In this document: in pieces, positions 46,199 through 55,223 of the stretch
Numbering within the stretch: the first letter of the stretch is position 1
How the letters are laid out: each line of letters begins with the position of its first letter
Assembly: GCA_020639195.1 (NCBI GenBank)
Contig: JACKHB010000006.1
Span: 124,001-188,000 of the forward strand
Source: Phycisphaeraceae bacterium
Lineage (GTDB): Bacteria > Planctomycetota > Phycisphaerae > Phycisphaerales > UBA1924
DNA: 64,000 nucleotides
Direction: 5' to 3'
Program-made: the position numbers and the translations under genes
Notes under the pieces: generated by a model
The model's database searches: none
What the model was told of the DNA's origin: nothing
Seen by the model: the letters and a program-made list of their open reading frames with translations, nothing else

Positions 46199-47383
46199 TC
46201 ACTCAAGCTCCAGCAACCACACGCTCCGCCCCCACCACACGATTGCCGCATCCGGCCGCGACGCCAGCCTGCTCACGCCCCCGTAATACCACGACCGCCA
46301 TCCGTGCGCCGGCGTCTGGAAGTCCCGAGTGAAGACGACCTCCTCAGCCGTCAGATCCACGCCGAACACCCTGAGCCGGCGCCCCCGCAGCCCCGACCCG
46401 TCCTCGGGCAGGTCAATCGTGAGCGGACACAGCCCGAGCCGCCTTTCCCACTTCACCAGCACGACCTCCGACAGCTTCCCGCTCTCCACAATCAACCGCT
46501 CGCCTTCCACGCGCGACCACTCGCATCTCGCTCGCCCCTCCTCATCGCGACTCAGCTTGATTCTGCAGTACACGTGCCCCTCTCTGCGAGGCACGCTCAC
46601 GCTCAGCAGTATCCCCGCGGGTGCGTGCAGGGACCCCTCCACGCGATAGATCCACGGCCCTCCCCACACCCAGCTTGACCGTGATGTATGCGCCGGATCG
46701 CACGGGATCCGCATCAAGTCCCCGGCTTGGGTGAGCACGGCAATCTCGTCTCCCAGCGCGGCCACGATCTCCGGTATTCCATCATCGTCGATGTCCGCGC
46801 AGACCGATGCGCCCTCGGCCGACATCGATCCGAGCGTGTGCCGCCAAAGAACCCGGCCGTCCCCATCCAGAAGCGCGCAGTCGCCGGTGCTTGAGTTCGC
46901 CACAAATACGTTGTGTCCGCCCGGCTCGGGCCAGTGTCGCGGCACGAACAACGCCGTGCTCGCGTTTGGAAACCCGACGCGAGTCTCCCAGAGGACCTCC
47001 CCAGTGAGCGAGTACGCGATGATCGACGACAGGCCGGGCGTTCCGCACGCCACGATCTCGTCAGACCCGTCGCCCGTCAAGTCAGTGAATCGCAGCCGTG
47101 AGTGCTCTCGAGCGATCACCCGACGCGACTCGACCACGAATGGCTCCTCCGACTCGTCGGTCAGGCGAACGTGGAGCAACTCGCCAGAGAACGCGACCAG
47201 CAATCGCTCGCTCCCGCCCACCTCGACAGCACGAACGTCCGTGATCGATGTCCCCAACGGCAGGACAAGCTCAGCGCCGACCGACACCCGCGGCGGATCG
47301 ACCACCTCGATGTCTACCCCGGCGCACCATGCGGAGCCGACAGCAACGACCAGACCCGCTGTCCGGACGCGCATCCCGGTCAT
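46199..47383 (-). CDS. exported FG-GAP/VCBS-like beta-propeller protein
   Basis: A 394-residue protein with a short signal sequence (TAGLVVAVGSAWCAG) and repeated blades carrying calcium-type loops: FTDLTGDGSDEIVACG and CADIDDDGIPEIVAALGDE. Such propellers are usually extracellular or periplasmic and bind ligands. No enzyme motif is visible. The ATG at 47383 has GAGGAGG just upstream. It lies 37 bases after the lipoprotein gene that precedes it on the same strand, so both are likely one unit. Confidence 0.75.
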   Translation of the reverse strand: MTGMRVRTAGLVVAVGSAWCAGVDIEVVDPPRVSVGAELVLPLGTSITDVRAVEVGGSERLLVAFSGELLHVRLTDESEEPFVVESRRVIAREHSRLRFTDLTGDGSDEIVACGTPGLSSIIAYSLTGEVLWETRVGFPNASTALFVPRHWPEPGGHNVFVANSSTGDCALLDGDGRVLWRHTLGSMSAEGASVCADIDDDGIPEIVAALGDEIAVLTQAGDLMRIPCDPAHTSRSSWVWGGPWIYRVEGSLHAPAGILLSVSVPRREGHVYCRIKLSRDEEGRARCEWSRVEGERLIVESGKLSEVVLVKWERRLGLCPLTIDLPEDGSGLRGRRLRVFGVDLTAEEVVFTRDFQTPAHGWRSWYYGGVSRLASRPDAAIVWWGRSVWLLELE

Positions 47384-47420
47384 CGCCGCCTCCTCATCAG
47401 CCCCATTCAATGGGCCGCAC

Positions 47421-47975
47421 TCACTCGCTCACGCCGACAAACCGTTGCGCTCCGCCGTCGTGCACCAGCCTGCCCCATTCGGTCTCGATGAACTGCGCGT
47501 CATCCGCATCGCGTGACAGCGCCCGTGGGTCTTCCGAGTCGCTCGGAGAGAACCACAACAATGCGTCACCGGGAATCCCATCCGGCGACATCCGGAGCAT
47601 CCACCCCCGCCGTTCTGAGGTCTCGTCGATGACCAGAATCAACGGACGGAGCGAGACAGCGGACATCTGCGCCGGGTACCAGCGACGCCGTCCATCGCCT
47701 ATCCACGGCGCACCGATCCGGTCCAGGTACTGCTCAACCGCATACACAACGTCGTGGCGCTCGATCATGCGCGACCCCACGAAGTAGCGGACCGCTTCCA
47801 CCTGCCCCTTGACAAGGTCGAATTTCTCGACCAACCGCACATCGGCGCGCCGATCCGGTCCAATCCACGGCGCACTGGCGACACCCTCTGGATCCCGCGC
47901 CACGGTCCGCGCGCAGCCCGATCCAACCACCACCACCAACGCGACACCCACGCTCGCCAACCCACTCCCGTGCAC
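47421..47975 (-). CDS. predicted lipoprotein of unknown function
   Basis: A 184-residue protein beginning at a GTG, with a hydrophobic segment and lipobox VVGSGC. The body has WIGDGRRRWYPAQ and ends with DGGAQRFVGVSE; I find no known domain. An upstream ATG at 48029 lies inside a transcription terminator and cannot be the normal start. The GTG is preceded at 7 nt by TACACT, so the gene may be expressed from a leaderless transcript. Confidence 0.65.
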   Translation of the reverse strand: MHGSGLASVGVALVVVVGSGCARTVARDPEGVASAPWIGPDRRADVRLVEKFDLVKGQVEAVRYFVGSRMIERHDVVYAVEQYLDRIGAPWIGDGRRRWYPAQMSAVSLRPLILVIDETSERRGWMLRMSPDGIPGDALLWFSPSDSEDPRALSRDADDAQFIETEWGRLVHDGGAQRFVGVSE

Positions 47976-47982
47976 GGACCAG

Positions 47983-47988
47983 AGTGTA
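47983..47988 (-). promoter_or_regulatory. -10-like hexamer TACACT, 7 nt before the lipoprotein GTG
   Basis: GATACACT on the minus strand, followed by seven bases and the GTG at 47975, just past the terminator of the upstream sigma factor gene. Confidence 0.45.
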
Positions 47989-48015
47989 TCGAGGACCCGA
48001 ACCGCGCACGAAAAA

Positions 48016-48040
48016 GGCCGTCCCCGCATCAGGGACGGCC
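48016..48040 (-). terminator. rho-independent terminator of the sigma factor gene
   Basis: On the minus strand, GGCCGTCCC, a 7-base loop and GGGACGGCC form a perfect 9-bp stem followed by TTTTT (48015-48011). It begins 21 bases after the sigma factor stop codon. Confidence 0.9.
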
Positions 48041-48061
48041 CGTTGTGTAATCTGTGTGTGC

Positions 48062-49021
48062 TCAGTCCCTCAGACGCAGGCGGACCGCGGGGCGGGGCGC
48101 GCTCTCATCGGAATCGGGAGTGTCCAGCCGCCGACCCGGCACGCGATTCTCCAGGAAGAACCGCGTCGGCTTCTTGTCGTTGATCTGCGCGTTCAGCTTG
48201 GTGAGCGCCTCATCCACGATCTGGCGCACTCGCTCGCGGCTGATCCCGACCTCGTCGGCCACCTGCTTGAGCGTCAGCGGCTCGCACCCGTCCAGCCCGA
48301 ATCGCAGCCGCAGGATCCTGGCTTCGCGCTCGTCGATCGACTCCATCAGCTTGCGGAGGATTCCCAGTTCCTCGGTCTGGAACACCCGATCCTCGGGCGG
48401 ACCCGTGCGGGTGTCGGCGATCATCTCGCCCAGCCCCATCAGATCGCCGTTGGCCGACGTGGGTTCCTGGTTCGCCGAGCGCAGCGCCTTGACCGCTCGC
48501 CGGATGATGTGCACCTTGCGGACCGGAAGGTCCAGCACCGCCGCGAGCTGCTCCACGCTTGGCGGATGCCCAAGCTCAGCCTCCAGCTTCCGCGAGGCCT
48601 CCTTCCACTTCGCGATCAGCTCCACCATGTACGCGGGCACATGGATCGGCTGGGTCGCGTTGATCAGGGCTCGCTTGATGGCCTGCTTGATCCACCACGA
48701 CGCGTACGTGCTGAACCGGGCGCCCTGGGCGGGGTCGAATCCCTCGACCGCACGCATCAGGCCGATGTTCCCCTCCTCGATGAGGTCTGTCAGGGGAAGC
48801 CCGCGCCCGCCGTACTTCTTCGCGATGGCCACGACGAGCCGAAGATTCGCTCGGATCATCCGCTCGCGTGCCGCGGGGCACCCGTCGTTGATGATCTTCC
48901 AGCCGAGCTCCCGCTCGTCCTGAGCGGTCAGCAGGGGAGTCTTATTGATCTCCCGGAGGTAGAGCTGGAGCTCAGACTGGACCTCGCCGCGGGTCCGTAC
49001 CGCCTCGCCTCTCTCACTCAC
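48062..49021 (-). CDS. RpoD-like sigma-70 factor (group 1/2)
   Basis: A 319-residue sigma factor. Region 1.2 is LQLYLREINKTPLLTAQDERELG, region 2 RANLRLVVAIAKKYGGRGLPLTDLIEEGNIGLMRAVEGF and FSTYASWWIKQAI (the -10 binding helix), region 3 WKEASRKLEAELG and region 4 LTLKQVADEVGISRERVRQI. There is no long N-terminal region 1.1, so it is likely an alternative group-2 factor rather than the main one, but it has full -10 and -35 domains. GTG starts are possible at 49021 and 49033; I prefer 49021 with GGAAGG upstream. A palindrome lies just ahead of it. Confidence 0.93.
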   Translation of the reverse strand: MSERGEAVRTRGEVQSELQLYLREINKTPLLTAQDERELGWKIINDGCPAARERMIRANLRLVVAIAKKYGGRGLPLTDLIEEGNIGLMRAVEGFDPAQGARFSTYASWWIKQAIKRALINATQPIHVPAYMVELIAKWKEASRKLEAELGHPPSVEQLAAVLDLPVRKVHIIRRAVKALRSANQEPTSANGDLMGLGEMIADTRTGPPEDRVFQTEELGILRKLMESIDEREARILRLRFGLDGCEPLTLKQVADEVGISRERVRQIVDEALTKLNAQINDKKPTRFFLENRVPGRRLDTPDSDESAPRPAVRLRLRD

Positions 49022-49033
49022 GTCTCTTCCCAC

Positions 49034-49338
49034 CTTCCGTTAGGACAAATATTGTCCCAAGTAAAACATAGCCCCGATTCGTGGTGGTGCCAACAAAACG
49101 TCCATTCGGCCGCAACATCGCGCATGTTTCATCGCCCTCAGGGAGGCGACCCTCAACTCGTGCCCCCGGCTCGACTTGCCGTCCGTGCCGCCGAGCCCGT
49201 CTGCCACGCGTGGGGGGGCTCTGGAACGTCCGTGAACCCCTCCTCTATGTCCTTTGGTGCCTTCGATCCGGCACCCCGGCCGTATCATGGATCGGGCCGA
49301 AGAATCCGCCCGAGCCAATCGAAGAGTCACGTCCGATA
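49034..49338. other. 305-bp divergent gap holding the sigma factor promoter region
   Basis: Contains the GGACAA/TTGTCC palindrome and a TATGTT hexamer (minus, 49065-49070) on the sigma side; TATCAT at 49282-49287 lies before the UVR-motif gene. No gene of convincing coding quality is seen inside. Confidence 0.5.
49043..49057. promoter_or_regulatory. operator-like palindrome GGACAA-ATA-TTGTCC before the sigma factor
   Basis: Perfect 6-bp arms around a 3-base spacer, about 21 bases before the GTG at 49021 and just after a TATGTT hexamer, so it would sit near the transcription start. This position suits a repressor site. Confidence 0.5.
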
Positions 49339-50157
49339 ATGAAGCAAGACCTCTCTCAGCTCCTGACCGATTGGCCCTTTGTTCCCGGCCAGCTCAACGT
49401 CCGCATGATCGTCGGACAGGACGGCGAGCCCCGCATCCAGATCCGTCTGGACCTCGGCATCCTCCAGCTCCTCACTCGGGGCCGTCCAGACGGAACCCGA
49501 CCCCAGGGATACCCAAGCCTGCTCGAGTTCTACGAGGCCAAGCTCGCGGCTTTGGAAGCCGGAAGCGGCGCGGAAGCGCCCGATGAGCCCGAGACGGCCG
49601 GCGGCGACGGCGCCACACAATCCGGCGATGCCCCGGCCCAACGCTTCCTCGACGAGGACGACTGCAAGTCGCTCCGCGAGGAGATGGCCCAGTACTACCA
49701 CCGCTTCATGGCGCTGCTCGCGCTCGAGGACTACGAGGGCGTGGTCCGGGACACCACGCGGAACCTCCGCGTGATCGATCTCTGTGAGCAGTACGCCATC
49801 GCCGAGAACGACCGCTCCGCCCTCGAGCCCTATCGCCCCTACGTGATGATGGTCCGCGCCCGGGCGCTGGCCGGGCAGGCCCTGAAGGACAACGAGCCCA
49901 AGGCCGCCCTCTTGGCGATCGACGAGGGTCTCACCGCCCTCAAGGGCTACTTCGCCGAGGTCGGCGAGCCCGATGCCTTCGACAGTTCCAGCGAGGTCGG
50001 CATGCTGCGGAGCATGCGCGACGCCCTGGTGCCCAAGCTGCCCGTCAGCCAGAAGGCCGAACTCCGGCGGCGGCTCCAGGCCGCGCTCGAGCGCGAGAAC
50101 TACGAACTCGCCGCCATCTTGCGCGATGAACTCCGCCTGCTCCCCGAGGACGGCTGA
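49339..50157 (+). CDS. UVR-motif protein of unknown function
   Basis: A 272-residue protein. The C-terminal helix pair AELRRRLQAALERENYELAAILRDELRLL fits the UVR domain of UvrB, UvrC and McsA-like proteins, which serves protein-protein contact. The N-terminal part (LLTDWPFVPGQLNVRMIVG, IQIRLDLGILQL) looks like a small beta domain, and the middle is helical and acidic. No nuclease motif is present, so I would not call it a repair enzyme. It ends directly against the convergent antiporter gene. Confidence 0.8.
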   Translation: MKQDLSQLLTDWPFVPGQLNVRMIVGQDGEPRIQIRLDLGILQLLTRGRPDGTRPQGYPSLLEFYEAKLAALEAGSGAEAPDEPETAGGDGATQSGDAPAQRFLDEDDCKSLREEMAQYYHRFMALLALEDYEGVVRDTTRNLRVIDLCEQYAIAENDRSALEPYRPYVMMVRARALAGQALKDNEPKAALLAIDEGLTALKGYFAEVGEPDAFDSSSEVGMLRSMRDALVPKLPVSQKAELRRRLQAALERENYELAAILRDELRLLPEDG

Positions 50158-51948
50158 TCAGGTCGGCGGCGGCGGCTCGCGGTCCAGCATTAGCGTCATC
50201 GGTTCGCGATCATCGATCCCCAGCGAACGAAGGTCCCGGATGACATCGCGCGCCATGGCGTCGGCCGTGGCGACCTCCTCCACCGTGACGTGATTCGCCC
50301 CAAGCTGCTTGGCCTGCAGCGCGCGGCTTAGCGCGCTCACCCGCACCGCGATGCAGATGTTCGGCGCCATCGAGCGTGCGACGCGGCACGCCCGCAGCGT
50401 CGCGTCGTCGTCGGGAAACGTGATCACGAACGCGTTCGATTCCGCCACACCCACCGAGTCGAGCACCTCTGGATTCGTCGCGTCCCCGTAGTACGCATCG
50501 CGCCCCAGCCGTCGTTGCGTTCTCACCGTGTCCGCGTTCAGTTCCAGGATCGTCACGTGGACCTTCGCCGCCAGCAGCCGATCCACGACCGCGCGACCCG
50601 CGGGCCCGAACCCCGCGACCACCACCCGGAATCGGCCCTCCTCCGGCAACGCCCCGGCGTCTTCCTCATCGCCCTCTGAATCGGGTGCATCGCACAATCC
50701 CCCCGAGTGGACCCAGGGTGGAGGAGCGATCCGGGTTCCGAACCGGTCCGCCGCTCGCCGCCCCAGCGCCATCAGCCCCGGCGTCAGGATGAGGGAGACC
50801 ACCACCACGCCGATCACCGCGGCGTTGGCGTGCTCATTGAGCAGGCCGCGACTCGCCGCCAGGCTCTGCATGACCAGGCTGAACTCTCCGGCCTGAGAGA
50901 GCGCAAAGCCGGTCGCGATCGCCACGGCGCTGGATGTTCCCAGCAGCCAGCACGACACGCCGATCGACGCCGCCTTGAGCAGGGCCACCAGCGTCCCGCC
51001 CAGGAGCACCACCCACCACACCTGCGCCATATCCGAGAGGTTGATCTTCAGCCCGACCGCCGTGAAAAAGACGGCCATGAACAGGTCTCGCAGCGGGGCG
51101 ATCTGCCCCGCGAGCTGGAAGCGAAACGGCGTGCCCGCGAGGAGGAACCCGGCCAGGAACGCGCCAAGCTCGGGGCTGAGCTTGAGCCACGTCGTGAGCA
51201 TCGACGAACTGAGCACGACCGCCGCGGCCAGCACCAGCATGACCTCCTTGGAAACCTTGGCGGCGAATTCCAGGAGGCGAGGCAGCAGCGTGCTTCCGGC
51301 GAAGATGAACAGACCGATCCCCCCCACCGCCACCAGCCCGTTCGACGCGAGCGACCGAAGGTCGGGACCCTGGCCCCCTGCCGATCCGGCGCCGGCGAGG
51401 CTCGCGAGCACGGGGATCGCCGCCAGCGCCGCGACAACCAAGAGGTCCTGCGTGATCAGCACGCCCAGCGCGACGCGCCCACGCACGCTGCTCATCTCGC
51501 GCCGCTCCAGGAAGATTCGAAGGACGACCGCCGTGGACGACATGGACAGCGCCATGCCGATCGCGATCGCGGTGGGCCACGCCTGCCCGAATCCCAGCGA
51601 CAGCAGCGTGATCAGCACGGCGGAAAGCAGCGTCGAAACCACGCCCGCGCCGATGATCGTGAGCGCCGATCGCTTCAGGTGCGAGAGGTCGAGGTGGAGG
51701 CCGATCCCGAACATCAGGAGCACGACCGCCAGGTGGGACACCTGCTCGATGTTGCGCTCCTCGGGCGTGTACACCAGGTTCAGAAGCACGCCTGCGATCA
51801 GGTATCCCGGGATCGCCGCGAGCCGCAGCCGCCCCAGTGCCAGACTGACAACCCCGGCCCCGGCGAGCACCACCAGCAGATCGAGCGCCGGCCCCGCGGT
51901 CCCGGATTCGGCCGCGTCCGCGGCCAGCATGAGCGATGCCAACGCCAT
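50158..51948 (-). CDS. Kef-type monovalent cation:proton antiporter with TrkA-N domain
   Basis: A 596-residue CPA2-family antiporter. Residues about 20-405 contain about twelve hydrophobic segments, including IPGYLIAGVLLNL and VLLMFGIGLHLDL. The C-terminal domain starts FRVVVAGFGPAGRAVVDRLL, a nucleotide-binding TrkA-N fold that usually gates the channel with NAD(H). The ion may be potassium or sodium. It follows mnmG by 20 bases on the same strand with an AAGGAG site, so the two are probably co-transcribed. Confidence 0.92.
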   Translation of the reverse strand: MALASLMLAADAAESGTAGPALDLLVVLAGAGVVSLALGRLRLAAIPGYLIAGVLLNLVYTPEERNIEQVSHLAVVLLMFGIGLHLDLSHLKRSALTIIGAGVVSTLLSAVLITLLSLGFGQAWPTAIAIGMALSMSSTAVVLRIFLERREMSSVRGRVALGVLITQDLLVVAALAAIPVLASLAGAGSAGGQGPDLRSLASNGLVAVGGIGLFIFAGSTLLPRLLEFAAKVSKEVMLVLAAAVVLSSSMLTTWLKLSPELGAFLAGFLLAGTPFRFQLAGQIAPLRDLFMAVFFTAVGLKINLSDMAQVWWVVLLGGTLVALLKAASIGVSCWLLGTSSAVAIATGFALSQAGEFSLVMQSLAASRGLLNEHANAAVIGVVVVSLILTPGLMALGRRAADRFGTRIAPPPWVHSGGLCDAPDSEGDEEDAGALPEEGRFRVVVAGFGPAGRAVVDRLLAAKVHVTILELNADTVRTQRRLGRDAYYGDATNPEVLDSVGVAESNAFVITFPDDDATLRACRVARSMAPNICIAVRVSALSRALQAKQLGANHVTVEEVATADAMARDVIRDLRSLGIDDREPMTLMLDREPPPPT

Positions 51949-51968
51949 CCGTGCGAGTCTCCTTGGGA

Positions 51969-53861
51969 TCAGCCAGCCATCGCGCGCCGATGACGCTCCA
52001 CGATCACAGCCAGCAGTGTCAAGTCCGCCGGCGTCATGCCCTCGAGTCGGCTGGCCTGGCCGAAGGTCTCGGGCGTGAAGCGTCGCAGCGCCTGGCGCGC
52101 TTCGGTCCTCATCGTGGCGATCGAATCGTCCGAGAGATCGCCCGGAATCCGGCGATGCTCCATGTCGTTCAGCCGGCGGATCTCGGCGCGCTGCCGCACC
52201 AGGTAGGACTCGTACTGCCGATCGGCCAGCGCCGTCCGCATCGCCGCGAGCGAAGCGCCCCGCGTCACGATGGCGGCTTCCATCGAAGCAAGATCGAACT
52301 CCGGCCGTCGCATCGCCCGCGCCAGCGGCTCGCCATCCAGCCGCGCCGCGTCGATCTCGCGATTGAGTTCCGCGAGCTCCGCCCGACGTCTGGCGAAGCG
52401 CTCTCGGCGCATCGACCCAAGCGGCGACGCATCTAGCAGGCCGAGTTCCTCGGCGATCGGTGTCAGTCGGTCGGGCGCGTTGTCGGCCCGCAGCAGCAGC
52501 CGGTGCTCGGCTCGGCTCGTGAACATGCGATACGGCTCGACCGGAGTCTTGGTCACCAGATCGTCCATCAGCACGCCGATGTACGCCCGGTCGCGACCGA
52601 GCGTGAACTCCGACTCATCGCGCGAGTACCGCGCCGCGTTGATGCCTGCGACCAGGCCCTGCGCCGCCGCCTCCTCGTACCCGCTTGTCCCGTTGATCTG
52701 GCCGGCGAGGAACAACCCGTCGATCCGCTTGGTCATCCCCGTCGCGCGGATCTGGTGCGGCCGGACCATGTCGTACTCGACCGCGTAGCCGTGCTGCACG
52801 ATCTCCGCCCGTTCGAGTCCGGGCATCCGCCGCACGATCCCGTCCTGCACGTCCACCGGCAGGCTCGTCGCGATCCCGTTGAGGTACACCCAGTCAGACT
52901 CGTGGCTCTCGGGCTCAAGGAACACCCCATGACCTTCGCGCTGCCCGAAACGCACCACCTTGTCCTCGATGCTCGGGCAATACCGGGGCCCGATCGACTC
53001 GATCTGCCCGCTGAACATCGGGGCCCGGTGCAGGTTCGCCCGGATCAGGTCGTGGATCTCCGCCGTCGTGCGCGAGGTGCGGCAGTCCAGCTGCGGCAGG
53101 CGAGGAAACTGCGTCGTGTCCAGGCCCGCCAGCGACCACCCCGGCGTCAGGTCTGAGAACGGGGTCGGACACGCGTCGCCCGGCTGGATCGGCAGCGCCT
53201 CCCAGTCGATCGTGGATCGCCTGACACGGGGCGGCGTCCCCGTCTTGAGTCGGCCGAGCTCGAACCCGAGATCGCGCAGCGCCGCGGAGATTCCCACGGC
53301 CGCATCCTCACCCGCACGCCCCCCCTGGGTCCTGATCTCACCTTGGTGCATGAGTCCGCGCATGAACGTGCCCGTCGTGAGCACGACAGCGGGCGCTGAG
53401 AGTAAGACCCGGCCGGTCGATCCGGACTCGCGCAGCAATACTTCGACGCCCGCGATCCGGTCGCGCTGGGTTACAAACCCTTCCACGCTCGCGTGGACCA
53501 CGTCGATCTCCGGCCTCGCCGCGATGAGGGCCCGCGTCGCTCGGGAGTAGGCGAGCTTGTCGCATTGCGCCCGCGGCCCGTGCACGGCAGCGCCCTTGGA
53601 CGTGTTGAGCATCTTGAAGTGGATGCCCGTCGCGTCGGTCGCCAGCCCCATCAGTCCGTGCATCGCGTCGATCTCGCGCACGAGTTGGCCCTTGGCGAGC
53701 CCGCCGATCGCCGGGTTGCAACTCATCGCGCCGATCTTGCCCGGATCGAGCGTCACCAGCGCCACGCCGTGCGGCTCGCCGAGCAGATTCGCCGCGCTCC
53801 ACGCGGCCTCCAGCCCCGCGTGCCCACCCCCCACCACGATGACTCTGTACTCCCGGCGCAT
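51969..53861 (-). CDS. mnmG: tRNA uridine-5-carboxymethylaminomethyl modification enzyme
   Basis: With MnmE, this FAD protein adds the carboxymethylaminomethyl group to the wobble uridine of certain tRNAs. The 630 residues contain VIVVGGGHAGLEAAWSAA, SCNPAIGGLAKGQLVREIDA, the TGTFMRGLMHQGE and GLFLAGQINGTSGYEEAAAQG regions and a helical C-terminus, all standard. The ATG at 53861 is chosen because the conserved N-terminus starts there; TACCAT lies 9 nt upstream. No mnmE is nearby. Confidence 0.96.
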   Translation of the reverse strand: MRREYRVIVVGGGHAGLEAAWSAANLLGEPHGVALVTLDPGKIGAMSCNPAIGGLAKGQLVREIDAMHGLMGLATDATGIHFKMLNTSKGAAVHGPRAQCDKLAYSRATRALIAARPEIDVVHASVEGFVTQRDRIAGVEVLLRESGSTGRVLLSAPAVVLTTGTFMRGLMHQGEIRTQGGRAGEDAAVGISAALRDLGFELGRLKTGTPPRVRRSTIDWEALPIQPGDACPTPFSDLTPGWSLAGLDTTQFPRLPQLDCRTSRTTAEIHDLIRANLHRAPMFSGQIESIGPRYCPSIEDKVVRFGQREGHGVFLEPESHESDWVYLNGIATSLPVDVQDGIVRRMPGLERAEIVQHGYAVEYDMVRPHQIRATGMTKRIDGLFLAGQINGTSGYEEAAAQGLVAGINAARYSRDESEFTLGRDRAYIGVLMDDLVTKTPVEPYRMFTSRAEHRLLLRADNAPDRLTPIAEELGLLDASPLGSMRRERFARRRAELAELNREIDAARLDGEPLARAMRRPEFDLASMEAAIVTRGASLAAMRTALADRQYESYLVRQRAEIRRLNDMEHRRIPGDLSDDSIATMRTEARQALRRFTPETFGQASRLEGMTPADLTLLAVIVERHRRAMAG

Positions 53862-53870
53862 GCGACGGGG

Positions 53871-53876
53871 ATGGTA
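53871..53876 (-). promoter_or_regulatory. -10-like hexamer TACCAT, 9 nt before mnmG
   Basis: TACCAT on the minus strand with 9 bases to the ATG at 53861 and no ribosome site. It is the longest spacing in the series. Confidence 0.4.
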
Positions 53877-53913
53877 TGGGCGTGGCACATGTTCGCTTCG
53901 TGCTGCCTGCCGC

Positions 53914-53919
53914 TACAGT
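53914..53919 (+). promoter_or_regulatory. -10-like hexamer TACAGT, 6 nt before the TMEM175-like gene
   Basis: TACAGT then six bases and the ATG at 53926. It and the mnmG hexamer sit back to back in a 64-bp divergent gap. Confidence 0.5.
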
Positions 53920-53925
53920 CGGCCC

Positions 53926-54672
53926 ATGGCGTGGACGCCGGAGCGACTGGCCGATCTCCCCATTGAGGGAGGATTCCGTCTCCGGGGCGAGGCCCAGACC
54001 AGGTCCGAGACCTTCGCCGACGCCGCGTTTGCGTTCGGCGCGACGCTGCTGGTCGTCTCTTCCCAGCCGGCGCGGTCGTTCGCTGATCTCATGGGCGCGA
54101 TGCGGGCCATTCCCGCCTTCGGCGCGGCGTTCGCCATGCTCCTGCTGTTCTGGCTCGGACACCGGCGGTTCAGCCGTCGCTACGGGCTCGAGGACGGCTG
54201 GACGGTGATGCTGTCGGTCGCGCTCGTGTTCGTCGTGCTGATCTACGTCTTTCCGCTGAAGTTCATGGTCGGCGTGTTCATGGGATGGCTCTCGTCCCTC
54301 GGCTCGGGCGTGTATCCCGACTCGGCTCCGCAGATCTCCGGCTCTCAGCTGTATCCGATGTTCGCGATCTACGGCGCGGGCTATACGGCGCTGTGCGCCA
54401 TCCTGATGCTCATGTACGCGCGGGCACTCCGAGTGCGGATCTCACTGGGTCTTTCGGAGGTGGAGGCGGAATCGACGCGGGCGGCCGTGACGGCGTGGGG
54501 CGCCATGGGCGCGGTGGGCCTCGCCTCGATTGCGCTGGCTCTGCTCACTCCGCCGAGCCGCTTCGCGTGGCCGGGCTGGGTGTACGTGTCGCTGAGCGTC
54601 ATCATGCCCGTGCTCGGGATGCGGGAAGATCGCAGACGCAAGGACGCCGTCGCGCGCGAGGGCGGCCCGTGA
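53926..54672 (+). CDS. TMEM175/DUF1211-like membrane protein (putative K+ channel)
   Basis: A 248-residue membrane protein with about six hydrophobic segments. RSETFADAAFAFGATLLVVS matches the first-helix signature R-x3-F-(S/A)-D-x3-A of bacterial TMEM175 channels, with Ala in place of the usual Ser. FWLGHRRFSRR follows TM3 as in that family. Bacterial homologs form tetrameric potassium channels. The next gene overlaps by 4 bases, so they share a transcript. Confidence 0.75.
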   Translation: MAWTPERLADLPIEGGFRLRGEAQTRSETFADAAFAFGATLLVVSSQPARSFADLMGAMRAIPAFGAAFAMLLLFWLGHRRFSRRYGLEDGWTVMLSVALVFVVLIYVFPLKFMVGVFMGWLSSLGSGVYPDSAPQISGSQLYPMFAIYGAGYTALCAILMLMYARALRVRISLGLSEVEAESTRAAVTAWGAMGAVGLASIALALLTPPSRFAWPGWVYVSLSVIMPVLGMREDRRRKDAVAREGGP

Positions 54673-55208
54673 TCCGGGTGCGGGACGCCATCGAGTCCGA
54701 TATCGGCGCCATCGCGGCCCTGAACAACTGGGCGATCCGCGAGACGCCGGCGCACTTCGGTATCGCTGAGGTGAACGAGGCCCAGATGCTGGCGGATTGG
54801 CGGGCCACCCGCGACCGGTATCCGTGGCTGATTGCGGAGGAATCGGGTGAGGCGGGCCCGGAGTTCCTCGGCTATGCCAAGGCGTCTCCCTGGAAAACGC
54901 GCGAGGCGTACGCGTGGACGGTGGAAGTCGGGGTGTACGTCGTGCCCGCAGCGCACGGGCGAGGCGTGGGCCGGGCGCTGTACACGCGGCTGTTCGACGA
55001 CCTGCGCTCGCGCGGGTACCGAACGATCCTCGCGGGCATCACGGTTCCCAATGAGGCGAGCGTGCGCCTGCACGAAGCGATGGGCATGCGACACGTCGGG
55101 ACGTTTCCACGGGTGGGGTTCAAGTTCGGGGCGTGGCGGGACGTCGGCTACTGGGCGATGAACTTTGGGGAGGGAGAGCCGGGAGAAACCGAGGGCGCAT
55201 GGGAGTGA
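54669..55208 (+). CDS. GNAT-family N-acetyltransferase (phosphinothricin acetyltransferase-like)
   Basis: A 179-residue acetyl-CoA-dependent transferase. IRVRDAIESDIGAIAALNNWAI opens the fold, VGVYVVPAAHGRGVGRALYTRLF holds the acetyl-CoA-binding Q/RxxGxG/A-type motif, and NEASVRLHEAMGMRHVGTF closes it. This arrangement resembles the bar/pat group, whose members acetylate small amines or amino acids; the substrate here is unknown. The GTG start overlaps the previous stop (GTGA). Confidence 0.92.
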   Translation: MIRVRDAIESDIGAIAALNNWAIRETPAHFGIAEVNEAQMLADWRATRDRYPWLIAEESGEAGPEFLGYAKASPWKTREAYAWTVEVGVYVVPAAHGRGVGRALYTRLFDDLRSRGYRTILAGITVPNEASVRLHEAMGMRHVGTFPRVGFKFGAWRDVGYWAMNFGEGEPGETEGAWE

Positions 55209-55223
55209 CCTGGTACCGACGGC

